Made by a program: the position numbers and the translations under genes. From the NCBI RefSeq assembly GCF_003097655.1, contig NZ_QCZH01000012.1:34563-98562 (forward strand): a DNA stretch of 64,000 bases, given 5' to 3'. The stretch's first letter is position 1. Each line of letters starts with the position of its first letter. Under the pieces are notes generated by a model. The model was not told where the DNA came from, did not search any database, and saw nothing but the letters and a program-made list of their open reading frames with translations. Below are positions 51,955 through 61,038 of this stretch, in pieces. The DNA comes from Flavobacterium laiguense. GTDB lineage: Bacteria; Bacteroidota; Bacteroidia; Flavobacteriales; Flavobacteriaceae.

Positions 51955-52482
51955 ATGAAAACATTAAAAGGCGATAACATTTACATCCGAGCGCTTGAAC
52001 CCAATGATTTGGAGTTTATTTATGCCATAGAAAATGACCAAAGCATTTGGGAAGTGAGTAATACACATACACCCTACAGTCGATTTTTGGTGAAGCAGTA
52101 TTTAGAAAATGCCCATCAGGATATTTATGAAGCCAAACAATTGCGGTTGGCGATTTGTCAGGATCAAGATTTCCCTGCTTTGGGATTGATTGATTTGTTT
52201 GATTTTGATCCTAAGAACAATAGAGCAGGTGTAGGTATTGTAATTCAGGGTGTTGAGAATAGAAATCAGAGCATTGGGTCGGAAGCATTGGACTTATTGA
52301 TTCAATATGCTTTTTATAATCTTAATTTACACCAATTATATGCAAATATTGGATGTGAAAATACGGCTAGTATTGCTCTTTTTACTAAATTTGGTTTCGA
52401 AAAAATAGGCATCAAAAAAGATTGGACTTTTGTCAATGGAGTCTACAAAGACGAAGCGATTTATCAATTAATTAATGAATAG
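51955..52482 (+). CDS. GNAT-family N-acetyltransferase
   Basis: 175 residues; complete GNAT fold of the RimJ/SpeG type. It starts YIRALEPNDLEFIYAIENDQ; the acetyl-CoA-binding region is RAGVGIVIQGVENRNQSIGS (Q-x-x-G-x-A-like motif A, somewhat altered), then NLHQLYANIGCENTASIALF. The acceptor is unknown: protein N-termini, spermidine and small amines are all possible. The start is supported by position, not by an SD. Followed 57 bases later by mltG. Confidence 0.85.
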   Translation: MKTLKGDNIYIRALEPNDLEFIYAIENDQSIWEVSNTHTPYSRFLVKQYLENAHQDIYEAKQLRLAICQDQDFPALGLIDLFDFDPKNNRAGVGIVIQGVENRNQSIGSEALDLLIQYAFYNLNLHQLYANIGCENTASIALFTKFGFEKIGIKKDWTFVNGVYKDEAIYQLINE

Positions 52483-52539
52483 AAATTTCCAGAATGTTTT
52501 TGGGGACGAACTAGAATAGCAATTTTAAATTTATATATT

Positions 52540-53580
52540 TTGAACATAAAGAAAATAGTATCCATAGGAGCTGTGGTAATTGTATCCATTTTAATCGTTT
52601 ACGGTTTTGTTTTGATAAGCCAAATTTTTAGTGACAACACAAAATTTGCAGAAAAAGAGTTGTATGTCTATGTGCCAACTGGATCGGATTATGAGCAAGT
52701 AAAGAAAATAATTGCGCCGTATGTAAAAAACATGGATCGATTTGAAATGGTAGCAGGAAAAACAAGCTATCCCGAAAACGTAAAATCTGGACGTTTTTTG
52801 TTTAAAAAAGGAATGAGCAGTTATGATTTGGTTAGAACTATGAAGGTAAATGATCCAGTAAGTTTAGCTTTTAATAATCAAGAGCGTTTAGAAAATTTTG
52901 CCGGACGTGTTGGTTCTCAAATAGAACCCGATAGTTTGGAGTTATTGAATACGTTTAAAGATTCTATTTTTTTGAAAGAAAATGGATTTACAGAAGAGAA
53001 TGTTTTGGTAATGTTCATTCCAAACACTTATGATATTTATTGGAACACTTCTGCAGAGAAGTTTCGTGATAAAATGATCAAGGAATACCGTAATTTTTGG
53101 AACAAAGAACGCACTGCCAAGGCAGTCGCTCAAGGTTTAACGTCAATTCAAGCTACTGTTTTGGCTTCGATTGTGCATAAAGAATCGGTTAAGAAAGATG
53201 AAAGGCCTAGGATTGCGGGTGTTTATTTGAATAGAATGGGACTCGGAATGCCATTGCAAGCTGATCCAACCGTTATCTTTGCGATGAAAAAGAAGTCTAA
53301 TGATTTTAATCAAGTCATCAAGAGAGTTTTTTATAATGATTTGATTATGAAACATCCTTATAACACTTATGTAAATATAGGTCTTCCTCCAGGGCCAATC
53401 GCTATGCCTGATATTACTGCACTTGAAGCGGTTTTGAATCCTGAAAAGCATAATTACATCTATTTCTGTGCAAGTGTAGATCGTTTTGGATATCATGAAT
53501 TTGCGGCTACTTTACCAGAGCATAATGTTAATGCCAAAAAATACTCCGATTGGATTATTGGTCAAGGAGTACAACGCTAG
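52540..53580 (+). CDS. mltG: Endolytic peptidoglycan transglycosylase MltG
   Basis: 346 residues starting at TTG 52540 (NIKKIVSIGAVVIVSILIVY, a membrane anchor). No in-frame ATG precedes the anchor, and the next ATG would cut into the domain, so TTG is the best start. The LysM-like subdomain (LYVYVPTGSDYEQVKKIIAP) is followed by the YceG catalytic domain with E215 in ASIVHKESV and the LNRMGLGMPLQADPTVIFAM signature. It cuts nascent glycan strands and ends chain growth in the inner membrane. It is ended by a strong terminator. Confidence 0.94.
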   Translation: MNIKKIVSIGAVVIVSILIVYGFVLISQIFSDNTKFAEKELYVYVPTGSDYEQVKKIIAPYVKNMDRFEMVAGKTSYPENVKSGRFLFKKGMSSYDLVRTMKVNDPVSLAFNNQERLENFAGRVGSQIEPDSLELLNTFKDSIFLKENGFTEENVLVMFIPNTYDIYWNTSAEKFRDKMIKEYRNFWNKERTAKAVAQGLTSIQATVLASIVHKESVKKDERPRIAGVYLNRMGLGMPLQADPTVIFAMKKKSNDFNQVIKRVFYNDLIMKHPYNTYVNIGLPPGPIAMPDITALEAVLNPEKHNYIYFCASVDRFGYHEFAATLPEHNVNAKKYSDWIIGQGVQR

Positions 53581-53608
53581 GGATTTTTCATATATTAAAG
53601 AATATTTC

Positions 53609-53656
53609 AAAAAGCTTCAAAATTGTTTAGTAAACAGTTTTGAAGCTTTTTTTTTT
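53609..53656 (+). terminator. Terminator of mltG
   Basis: AAAAGCTTCAAAATTGTTTA pairs with the partner TAAACAGTTTTGAAGCTTTT with one or two G-T pairs, followed by about ten T. Confidence 0.93.
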
Positions 53657-53729
53657 GCCTCTATTTTTTTTTAGATCAAATTGATTTTTTTTCCAAAAAT
53701 GATCTTATGGAAACGCAATAGACAGCCCT

Positions 53730-53745
53730 CCCGATAGCTATCGGG
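53730..53745. repeat. Palindrome CCCGATAGCTATCGGG, copy 2
   Basis: Identical to 47467-47482. The following ATTGTG is also shared with the copy at 60707-60718. Confidence 0.75.
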
Positions 53746-54045
53746 ATTGTGGTCATGCCCAAATGTAAATTAGTGTTAATAAAAACCGATTATTTAAATT
53801 TCAAACGATATCGTAAAATTGAGATTTTTCAATCTTTACGGTGTTATTTTGTCTTTTTTAGACGTTTTTACTTTTTTTAAGCAAGAATAAGCTTAGGTAT
53901 TCATGCTGGTTATTATGTGTTTTTATTATTTCTTTTATTTTTATTATTAAAATTTAAATACCCGCACAACGAGGTGTTTAAGGGGTGTTTGTTTTGCTTT
54001 TTGGTAAGTTTAACGAGTTTTTTGATAGGTTTAGCGGCTTGATTT

Positions 54046-54074
54046 TTGGCTTTATTTTTTAAGTCGTATCTTTG
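54046..54074 (+). promoter_or_regulatory. Promoter of the lysozyme-like gene
   Basis: TTG at 54046-54048 and TATCTTTG at 54067-54074 are 18 bases apart, a good consensus match. Confidence 0.65.
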
Positions 54075-54083
54075 CGCATAGAA

Positions 54084-54114
54084 ATTTCTTAACGGGACAG
54101 CGTTTTGAAGAAAT
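54084..54114 (+). promoter_or_regulatory. Leader hairpin of the lysozyme-like gene
   Basis: ATTTCTT (54084-54090) pairs with AAGAAAT (54108-54114), placed between the predicted transcription start near 54079 and ATG 54122. It could affect message stability or translation. Confidence 0.4.
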
Positions 54115-54121
54115 CCCAATT

Positions 54122-54757
54122 ATGATAAAAAAATGGTATTATTGCGCGAGTTTGATTGTTGTTGTAGCTTTTTTAAGCTCCGGTTTTAAACCCTCTAAAT
54201 TAGATTCTACCCCATGGTTTCTAATTCACGAAACAGATGATTCATCCTACTTACTACCATCTTTAAATGTTGACGATTATACCAATTCTGAGATTCCCTA
54301 TACTGGAACTTTTTTTATTGGTTATAAAGAAGCAATCGGCTTCAAAGAGTCACAAGGAAAATACAAAAAAATTAATTCTCTCGGCTATTTAGGAAAATAC
54401 CAATTTGGTATAGAAACATTAAAAACTATTGGAATCCACAATAGTAGTGTCTTTCTAAACAGTCCTAAAATGCAAGAAAAAGCATTTATTGCCCTTTTGT
54501 CTAAAAATAAATGGGAGTTAAGAAATGTTATCGAAAAGTATGAAGGTACCGTTATAAATGGAACTAGGATTACGGAATCGGGAATTTTGGCAGCAGCGCA
54601 TCTTGGCGGTGTAGGATCAGTGAAAAAATATTTTAGATATAAAGGTAAGCGTTATTTCAAAGATGCGTACGGGACTTCTATAAGGAGTTATCTAAAGAAA
54701 TTTGGGGGGTATGATACTTCCTTTATTATTGCTGATAGTACTGCAAGTGTACTGTAA
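54122..54757 (+). CDS. Secreted lysozyme/transglycosylase-like protein
   Basis: 211 residues. A signal peptide (WYYCASLIVVVAFLSSGFKP) is followed by a spacer and a domain starting YKEAIGFKESQGKYKKINSL. The glutamate of FKESQG and the following LGYLGKYQFG resemble the catalytic helix and loop of SLT-type transglycosylases, and GILAAAHLGGVGSVKKYF resembles their later AAHLGG-type motif. It may cut peptidoglycan in the periplasm. The assignment is by motif only. Its promoter is clear and it is followed by a strong hairpin, so it is a single gene. Confidence 0.7.
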   Translation: MIKKWYYCASLIVVVAFLSSGFKPSKLDSTPWFLIHETDDSSYLLPSLNVDDYTNSEIPYTGTFFIGYKEAIGFKESQGKYKKINSLGYLGKYQFGIETLKTIGIHNSSVFLNSPKMQEKAFIALLSKNKWELRNVIEKYEGTVINGTRITESGILAAAHLGGVGSVKKYFRYKGKRYFKDAYGTSIRSYLKKFGGYDTSFIIADSTASVL

Positions 54758-54785
54758 GTTTTCTTGAATCTCAATTTTTAGTAAT

Positions 54786-54816
54786 ATGAGACCGTTTGAA
54801 ATTAATTTCAAACGGT
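54786..54816. terminator. Bidirectional terminator
   Basis: GACCGTTTGAAAT pairs with TTTCAAACGGTC around TAAT; serves the convergent genes on both sides, though the T-run is short. Confidence 0.7.
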
Positions 54817-54829
54817 CGCTTATTTTTGT

Positions 54830-55366
54830 TTAGCTTTTAGCTATTATTTCTCCTTCGGGATTTACTTTTAATTTAATTATTTCGTTCTCTTTTTTGATTT
54901 TTAAATTGTATTCCTTTTTTGTAATATCCCCATTTTCTTGAGTATAGAGAAACTTGTCATTTACAATTTGCCAACCTGGATATGTTTTGTAAATGGAATA
55001 AATGACTGGTGCAGGGAGTTGTACATTACTGTATTTTTCAACAACGCCGGTAAGTTTTCCTTTTTCATCATAAGTGGCTGTCAAAACTCCTTTTTCTCCT
55101 TCTAGTATAACAAGATAATTGTCAAAACCTTCATAGTCTTTTCCTAAATTATAGGTGATAAATTCATTTTGAAGTTGTGTAACACTTGGGTCTGGATTTT
55201 TATCAGGTAGGTAAACTGAAAAATCTTTTCCTGCACTTTTAATTACTACCTCAGGTAGGTCTATGGATTTCATTTTTCCCTCATCTTTACCTCCGTTTAC
55301 CTTATTCTGTGAAAAAGAGGTAATATGCGTTCCTAAAAACAACATAATAATGATAAATGTTTTCAT
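54830..55366 (-). CDS. Secreted PepSY/BLIP-like protein
   Basis: 178 residues with signal peptide (FIIIMLFLGTHITSFS). The mature part shows two similar repeats: VVIKSAGKDFSVYLPDKNPD with VTQLQNEF to LTATYDEKGKLTGVVEKYSN, and LPAPVIYSIYKTYPGWQIVN to LKVNPEGEIIA. Such alternating strand and helix units with a YPGW-type turn occur in the PepSY-like, beta-lactamase-inhibitor-like (DUF2874) family of Bacteroidetes. The function is unknown; periplasmic. A promoter-like TAACTTTG lies on the minus strand at 55483-55490, with an inverted repeat ACTAAC/GTTAGT around it. Confidence 0.65.
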   Translation of the reverse strand: MKTFIIIMLFLGTHITSFSQNKVNGGKDEGKMKSIDLPEVVIKSAGKDFSVYLPDKNPDPSVTQLQNEFITYNLGKDYEGFDNYLVILEGEKGVLTATYDEKGKLTGVVEKYSNVQLPAPVIYSIYKTYPGWQIVNDKFLYTQENGDITKKEYNLKIKKENEIIKLKVNPEGEIIAKS

Positions 55367-55855
55367 AATATTCTTTTTAAATTAATAGTATACTTGAAAA
55401 TAGTAGGGATAAAATAAATACCAAGGTTTTTTGTTATTGCTTCCCCTTCTCATTATTTTTTATTTATTTTAAACACTAACTACAAAGTTAGTTTAATTAT
55501 AAAAAATTGAGTGTTAAGTACTTACTTAATAGATGTTAATTTATTGGACTTTTTTATTCAGATAGAGAGTCATAATATCTAGATATAAAGCAGTATAACC
55601 CAATTTTGCGTATTACATCATAATTATAGGATTATATATATGTATAATTAGAGCCAGAAACTTAATATTTGTTCGCTATTTATACGAATCAAGGGTTGAA
55701 ATGTGCCTATTGGAACTTTTCAACCCTTGATTCGCATTGTTATTAAAGTACTTAAGGGAATAGTTATGGTTAAATTTTAAGAAGGGAAATTTAATGGAGT
55801 TTTATTAAAACACGCACACGAATAAATTCCATTTTAAATTAAACGGAGAATCCAG
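55367..55855. other. Intergenic region upstream of the PepSY-like gene
   Basis: 490 AT-rich bases without a gene. It holds the candidate promoter at 55483-55490 and the 16-bp inverted repeat at 55685-55734; I see nothing else. Confidence 0.5.
55685..55734. repeat. Perfect 16-bp inverted repeat downstream of scpA
   Basis: CGAATCAAGGGTTGAA (55685-55700) pairs with TTCAACCCTTGATTCG (55719-55734) across 18 bases. No T-run follows on either strand. It lies about 120 bases past the scpA stop and may be a termination, processing or protein-binding site. Confidence 0.7.
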
Positions 55856-57985
55856 TTAATCAATTAAAATTTCTAATATTTTAATGGCGGCCTCGCTAAT
55901 TTTTGTTCCGGGTCCAAAAACAGCCACTGCACCAGCATCAAATAGAAACTGGTAATCTTGTGCAGGGATTACTCCGCCAACAATAACCATAATGTCTTCT
56001 CTACCATATTTTTTAAGTTCTTCAATTACTTGAGGAACTAATGTTTTGTGACCAGCAGCGAGTGAGGAAACACCTAGAATATGTACATCGTTTTCCACGG
56101 CTTGTTTGGCAGCTTCGGCAGGAGTTTGAAATAATGGGCCAATATCCACATCAAAACCTACATCGGCATAACCAGTAGCGACAACCTTGGCACCACGGTC
56201 GTGACCATCTTGTCCCATTTTGGCAATCATAATTCTTGGTCTACGTCCTTCTTGTTTGGCAAAGGCGTCTGCTAGTTGTTTTGCTTTTTCAAAGCTCTTG
56301 TCGTCTTTCATTTCTTTGCTATACACACCGCTAAAAGATTTAATTTGTGCTTTATATCTGCCAAATACTGTTTCTAACGCATCGCTAATTTCCCCTAAGG
56401 TACAACGATTCCTCGCAGCTTCAACGGCAAATTCCAATAAATTTCCTTCTCCAGTTTGGGCGCAAAGGGTTAATTTTTGGAGTGATGCCTGTACTTTTTT
56501 AGAATCTCTCGTTGCTTTAATTCGATCGAGTTGTTCGAGTTGTTGTAGTCGAACCATCTGATTGTCTACATCCAGAATTTGTAAGGGATCTTCTTTCTCT
56601 AAACGGTATTTGTTAACTCCTACAATAATGTCTTGACTACTATCGATTCGGGCTTGTTTACGGGCTGCCGCTTCCTCAATTCTAATCTTTGGAATTCCAG
56701 TTTCAATGGCTTTGGTCATTCCGCCCAATTCTTCCACTTCTTCAATGAGTTTCCATGCTTTTTCGGCAATTTCATTGGTTAGGCTTTCCACATAATAACT
56801 ACCTGCCCAAGGATCTACTGTCTTGGTGATTTTTGTTTCTTCTTGTAAATAGATCTGGGTATTTCGGGCAATTCGAGCCGAGAAATCGGTAGGCAAAGCA
56901 ATCGCTTCATCTAGTGCATTGGTATGCAAAGATTGTGTTCCTCCAAAGGCTGCTGCGGTAGCTTCGATGCACGTACGAGCCACATTGTTGAATGGATCTT
57001 GCTCCGTCAAACTCCAACCCGATGTTTGGCAATGGGTTCTCAATGCCAATGATTTATCATCCGTTGGGTTAAATTGTTTAACGAGTTTTGCCCAAATCAT
57101 TCTTCCAGCTCTCATTTTGGCAATTTCCATAAAATGATTCATTCCAATAGCCCAGAAAAAAGATAGGCGAGGAGCAAAATCGTCTATTTTCATTCCGGTT
57201 GCCAATCCTGTTCGAATGTATTCTAAACCATCGGCAAGCGTGTAGGCCAATTCAATGTCTGCAGTAGCCCCAGCTTCTTGCATGTGGTATCCTGAGATGG
57301 AAATGGAATTGAATTTAGGCATTTTATTGCTGGTGAATTCAAAGATATCAGCGATGATTTTCATCGATGGAGTAGGTGGGTAAATGTAAGTGTTACGTAC
57401 CATGAACTCTTTCAGGATGTCATTTTGGATGGTTCCAGAAAGTTGCTCCGGTTTTACCCCTTGTTCTTCTGCCGCAACGATATAAAAAGCCATAATAGGC
57501 AAAACGGCACCGTTCATAGTCATAGAAACCGACATTTCGTCAAGCGGAATCTGATTGAACAATACTTTCATGTCTTCAACAGAGTCTATGGCTACTCCTG
57601 CTTTTCCAACATCACCTACTACTCGTTCATGGTCTGAGTCGTAACCTCTATGTGTAGGTAAATCAAAAGCGATAGAAAGCCCTTTTTGACCAGCTGCAAG
57701 GTTCCGTCTGTAAAAGGCATTGCTTTCTTCGGCCGTAGAAAATCCGGCATATTGACGGATTGTCCACGGTCTTCGCACATACATAGTGGCGTAAGGCCCT
57801 CGTAAATTAGGCGCAAAACCCGCTCCAAAATCAAGATGCTCGATGGTTTCGATATCTTTTTCGGTGTACGTTTTGTGGAGTTCAATTCCTTCGGCAGTTT
57901 GAAAATTTTGTTCCAAGTTTAAGGGAGCAGTTTCCAAACCATTGGAAGTATCAAGCTTTATATGTTGTAAATCTTTTCTTTTCAT
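55856..57985 (-). CDS. scpA: Methylmalonyl-CoA mutase, large subunit
   Basis: 709 residues from ATG 57985 ([20 protein letters not shown]); the frame extends to a TTG at 58021, less likely. The substrate-binding barrel shows [20 protein letters not shown] and [16 protein letters not shown]. The C-terminal B12 domain has [12 protein letters not shown] (the DxHxxG motif) and ends in [16 protein letters not shown]. It interconverts methylmalonyl-CoA and succinyl-CoA with adenosylcobalamin, as alpha subunit of a heterodimer. It follows the small subunit gene by about 80 bases and is the last gene of the udk-divIC-mutA-scpA run. Confidence 0.96.
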   Translation of the reverse strand: MKRKDLQHIKLDTSNGLETAPLNLEQNFQTAEGIELHKTYTEKDIETIEHLDFGAGFAPNLRGPYATMYVRRPWTIRQYAGFSTAEESNAFYRRNLAAGQKGLSIAFDLPTHRGYDSDHERVVGDVGKAGVAIDSVEDMKVLFNQIPLDEMSVSMTMNGAVLPIMAFYIVAAEEQGVKPEQLSGTIQNDILKEFMVRNTYIYPPTPSMKIIADIFEFTSNKMPKFNSISISGYHMQEAGATADIELAYTLADGLEYIRTGLATGMKIDDFAPRLSFFWAIGMNHFMEIAKMRAGRMIWAKLVKQFNPTDDKSLALRTHCQTSGWSLTEQDPFNNVARTCIEATAAAFGGTQSLHTNALDEAIALPTDFSARIARNTQIYLQEETKITKTVDPWAGSYYVESLTNEIAEKAWKLIEEVEELGGMTKAIETGIPKIRIEEAAARKQARIDSSQDIIVGVNKYRLEKEDPLQILDVDNQMVRLQQLEQLDRIKATRDSKKVQASLQKLTLCAQTGEGNLLEFAVEAARNRCTLGEISDALETVFGRYKAQIKSFSGVYSKEMKDDKSFEKAKQLADAFAKQEGRRPRIMIAKMGQDGHDRGAKVVATGYADVGFDVDIGPLFQTPAEAAKQAVENDVHILGVSSLAAGHKTLVPQVIEELKKYGREDIMVIVGGVIPAQDYQFLFDAGAVAVFGPGTKISEAAIKILEILID

Positions 57986-58067
57986 TTTTTTAGTCTTTAA
58001 TCTTTTTGGTTGCTGTGCCAAATTGATTTTTTTTATAGTTTATCGAAGACTGAATACTGCAATCTGA

Positions 58068-59432
58068 CTACTCTTCCAAAAGTCGTTCCTGTTCCAATTT
58101 CTCGGCCAATCGTTTTTCAATTATTGGGGTGATCAAAGTTTTTCGGGGCTTAATTTTTACAAAAGGAAACAATTCTAAGTCCTGTTTCATTTTGTCCTGC
58201 TTGTTGGGGTATTTGTTGGTACCTAATAGTGGTTCTTTTCCGGAGTCGAATAAAGCTTGTTCGGTATCGGCACTTTCTTGAATTTTTCTTTTGATGACAC
58301 CTTCATTCAATTGCTTTAGAAAACCTCCATTGGCTTCAATGTCTTTGAATAACAATAATGCTTTTTCGGCCAATTGATTCGTTAAGCTTTCAACGTAATA
58401 ACTTCCGTCAGCGGGGTTGTCCACTTTGTCAAAATAGCTTTCCTCTTTTAGAATCAACAATTGATTTCTGGCAATTCTATCGCCAAATTCATTGTCTTTA
58501 TGGTACAAGGCATCATAGGGTAAATTGGCAATGGCATCTGCTCCTCCGAGAATGGCGCTCATGCATTCGGTAGTGGTGCGAAGCATGTTTACATTATAAT
58601 CGTAGATGGTTTTGTTGCGTTTTGTTGGAGTAACCAGTAAATGGCAATCTTGGTTGTGATTGTATTCTTGGGCTATTGTATTAAAAAGGATTCGTAAAGC
58701 ACGCAGTTTTGCGATTTCGAAAAAATAATTGGTTCCTACCGAAACTTGAAATACAATCGGTTGATTGATAGCTGTTATTCGATTAAAATATTCATTGGCA
58801 TGAGCCACACCATAAGCGATTTGTTGAACCATATTGGCACCGGCATTTTGGTACAAACCACTATTTATGCTTATAATCGAAAGAGATGAAGTTTCTTTTG
58901 ATAGTGTGTTTAGCGTGTCAAAATTAGTTTTATCATTGGTTACAAACCAATTCCCGTCTTTGGCTAATTGTCCTATTGGGTCTAAATTACAATAGATGGT
59001 CGCTTTTTTTTCTTTTGCAATAGCGTCAATCTTTTTTACGAAATCGATTGAAATAAAACTGAAATGAAAGTAAATGGCAACTTTGTCTAAAGGTAATTTT
59101 CCTAATAGTTTTGCAATATCAACAGTGTCATCTTGAATAGTGAAACGGAGACTTTCAGCGCCACGATTTATAGAATCCAACCCTTTTTCTATTGATTTCT
59201 CTATGTCAAAAACAAAGATATTTTGGCATATTTTAAATTGCGAAGCTTTTGTGGAAACGGACTGTTTTTTTGTAAAATCTTCTTTGTCGTAAAATGGTTT
59301 CACTTTGATATCCTCTGGAGAATTCCAAATTAAGGTGTCATTATAATCGGCTCCTTTGAGTTCAAATTGAATTTTTTGTTTCCAAAGTTTTGCAGAAACA
59401 GGGCTGAAATCGTCGAATAGGTTCTTAGCCAT
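58068..59432 (-). CDS. mutA: Methylmalonyl-CoA mutase, small subunit
   Basis: 454 residues. It resembles the barrel of the large subunit ([40 protein letters not shown]) but lacks the B12 domain entirely and most catalytic residues, as expected for the non-catalytic small subunit. It stabilises the heterodimer. It is shorter than the typical 620 residues of actinobacterial small subunits, as in Bacteroidetes homologs. Confidence 0.92.
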   Translation of the reverse strand: MAKNLFDDFSPVSAKLWKQKIQFELKGADYNDTLIWNSPEDIKVKPFYDKEDFTKKQSVSTKASQFKICQNIFVFDIEKSIEKGLDSINRGAESLRFTIQDDTVDIAKLLGKLPLDKVAIYFHFSFISIDFVKKIDAIAKEKKATIYCNLDPIGQLAKDGNWFVTNDKTNFDTLNTLSKETSSLSIISINSGLYQNAGANMVQQIAYGVAHANEYFNRITAINQPIVFQVSVGTNYFFEIAKLRALRILFNTIAQEYNHNQDCHLLVTPTKRNKTIYDYNVNMLRTTTECMSAILGGADAIANLPYDALYHKDNEFGDRIARNQLLILKEESYFDKVDNPADGSYYVESLTNQLAEKALLLFKDIEANGGFLKQLNEGVIKRKIQESADTEQALFDSGKEPLLGTNKYPNKQDKMKQDLELFPFVKIKPRKTLITPIIEKRLAEKLEQERLLEE

Positions 59433-59469
59433 TTTAATTGTAATTAGTTTTGATTATAATACTTAACGA

Positions 59470-59793
59470 TTATTTCTTTTTAACGGTATCACCTTCAAAT
59501 TCGATGATGTAAATATCTTCACTATCTTTTTTCATATAGTATTTTTCACGAGCATACTTTTCGATTTGTAAAGGGTTCTTCAATTGCTTGATGTTCTCTT
59601 CATCTTTTTTTATTTCGCCTTGATAATAAGTGGCATTGTCTTCCAGCTCCTCTATTTGTTTGTTTAAAAAACGATGTTCAAAATAGGAATAGTTGTCCAA
59701 AAAGATCATCCAAGTCAAGAAAGACAGTGAGACCCAAACATACTTGTTGCTTAAAAGTTTAAACCAAGTTTTGTCTTTATAGGGGTTTTTCAT
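59470..59793 (-). CDS. Septum formation initiator, DivIC/FtsB family
   Basis: 107 residues: a short cytoplasmic start, one membrane span (NKYVWVSLSFLTWMIFLDNY), then a coiled coil (LNKQIEELEDNATYYQGEIK) with a terminal region YAREKYYMKKDSEDIYIIEF. This is the DivIC/FtsB architecture; the YAREKYYMKK motif is diagnostic. It acts in the divisome with FtsL and FtsQ. It lies between udk and mutA, all on the minus strand with short gaps, probably one operon. Confidence 0.92.
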   Translation of the reverse strand: MKNPYKDKTWFKLLSNKYVWVSLSFLTWMIFLDNYSYFEHRFLNKQIEELEDNATYYQGEIKKDEENIKQLKNPLQIEKYAREKYYMKKDSEDIYIIEFEGDTVKKK

Positions 59794-59924
59794 TGAGATT
59801 TTTTTTAGTATCTAATTTTAATGGAAAAGTATAGATTTTGTTTTGTAATTCTTTGTTTTTTCACATGGGTATGATAAAAATAAAGAGTTGTGCGTTTTAA
59901 ATACGCAATAAAATTACAATAAAA

Positions 59925-60533
59925 TTATAAAATACGTTGATTAATTACGGCACGAACCACATCGATTGCCACGGTATTGTATCTGTCGTTGGGTATTATA
60001 ATGTCGGCAAATGCTTTTGTGGGTTCAATAAATTGTTCGTGCATGGGTTTTAAAGTGTGTTGATAGCGGTTTAAAACTTCATTCATGTCTCTGCCCCGTT
60101 CTGCGATGTCTCTTTTCAAGCGGCGAATTAGGCGTTCGTCTGAATCGGCATGCACGTATATTTTGATATCAAAAAGATTTCTTAATTCGGGATTTGTTAG
60201 GATTAAGATACCTTCAACAATCATCACTTTTCTTGGATGTGTGACAACAACATCATCGGTTCTGTTGTGTTGTACAAAAGAATAGACGGGTTGATTTATA
60301 ATATTTCCAGCTTTTAATTCTTTGAGATGCTCTACCAATAACTCAAAATCAATAGCTCTTGGATGGTCAAAATTGATGTTGGAACGATCTTCGTAGCTAA
60401 GGTCATGGGTTTCTCTATAATAGGAGTCTTGAGAGATAATCCCAACTTCAGCTTCGGGTAATTCGTTCATGATTTGATGAACGACTGTTGTTTTTCCAGA
60501 TCCTGTTCCTCCTGCAATTCCTATAATGAGCAT
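59925..60533 (-). CDS. udk: Uridine kinase
   Basis: 202 residues from ATG 60533 (MLIIGIAGGTGSGKTT); the frame extends further upstream without support. The P-loop GGTGSGKT is at 8-15. SQDSYYRETHDLSYEDRSNI, NFDHPRAIDF and RRLKRDIAERGRDMNEVLNR are the family signatures. It phosphorylates uridine and cytidine in pyrimidine salvage. It is the first gene of the minus-strand run; a promoter-like TATTTTTG lies on that strand at 60558-60565. Confidence 0.96.
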   Translation of the reverse strand: MLIIGIAGGTGSGKTTVVHQIMNELPEAEVGIISQDSYYRETHDLSYEDRSNINFDHPRAIDFELLVEHLKELKAGNIINQPVYSFVQHNRTDDVVVTHPRKVMIVEGILILTNPELRNLFDIKIYVHADSDERLIRRLKRDIAERGRDMNEVLNRYQHTLKPMHEQFIEPTKAFADIIIPNDRYNTVAIDVVRAVINQRIL

Positions 60534-61038
60534 AAAATATTTTGTTTGTTTAAGTTGCAAAAATAGCAATAATTCTATTGAGATAGATCGATTCAAGGAG
60601 TTCAGATGATATTCTTATAAACAAAAGTGTTTTTTGCCATTCAGCACTACAAGCACTAAGATAATTTCTAGCACGAAGTCACAAATCAATAAAGATATTT
60701 TTGAGTCCCGATATCGGGATTGTGACTTGCGGCATTTTTATCATAGTATTTGTTAAAAAAATGAAGTATAAACAGAGTAAAATGGTTTTTTACACACAGA
60801 AAAGCAATGTAAATTGATATAATAACATTTAATTCAAATAAAACATGTACTTTAACCGTAAAAATACACACTTAATCGATTAGTTATGATATAGTTAGAT
60901 TTGTCTTTTTTGTTTTGTGGCGATTGTATATTTTCGCATCCTTAAATTATGTTGATTTTTTACTATAAATTCTTTCAATATATTTTTATAAGCCACATGT
61001 TAAAAAAGTTATTCTGTTCAAATACAAAGTTTTCAATT
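60534..61038. other. Divergent intergenic region between udk and the giant protein gene
   Basis: About 500 bases. It holds the candidate udk promoter (minus-strand TATTTTTG at 60558-60565) and the palindrome CCCGATATCGGG at 60707-60718. A near-promoter TATATTTTCG lies around 60928-60937. The open frame on the minus strand at 60686-60871 has no features of a gene. Confidence 0.5.
60707..60718. repeat. Palindrome CCCGATATCGGG
   Basis: Perfect 12-base palindrome followed by ATTGTG, as at 53730-53745; a shortened relative of the CCCGATAGCTATCGGG repeat. Confidence 0.6.

Larger units (their letters stand above)
53581..54121. other. Intergenic region between mltG and the lysozyme-like gene
   Basis: 540 bases without a credible gene. 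It holds the mltG terminator (53609-53656), the palindrome at 53730-53745, ACGATATCGT at 53806-53815, the promoter at 54046-54074 and a leader hairpin at 54084-54114. The rest is AT-rich with nothing else I recognise. Confidence 0.5.

Noticed and set aside
53913..54119. Minus-strand open frame of 68 residues
   Set aside because: It lies over the promoter and leader of the lysozyme-like gene, with low-complexity lysine and asparagine composition.
57986..58021. TTG extension of the methylmalonyl-CoA mutase large subunit
   Set aside because: The ATG at 57985 starts the expected N-terminus; the extra 12 residues are basic and have no support.
60686..60871. Minus-strand open frame of 61 residues
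   Set aside because: It crosses the palindrome at 60707 and has no family resemblance or start signal.
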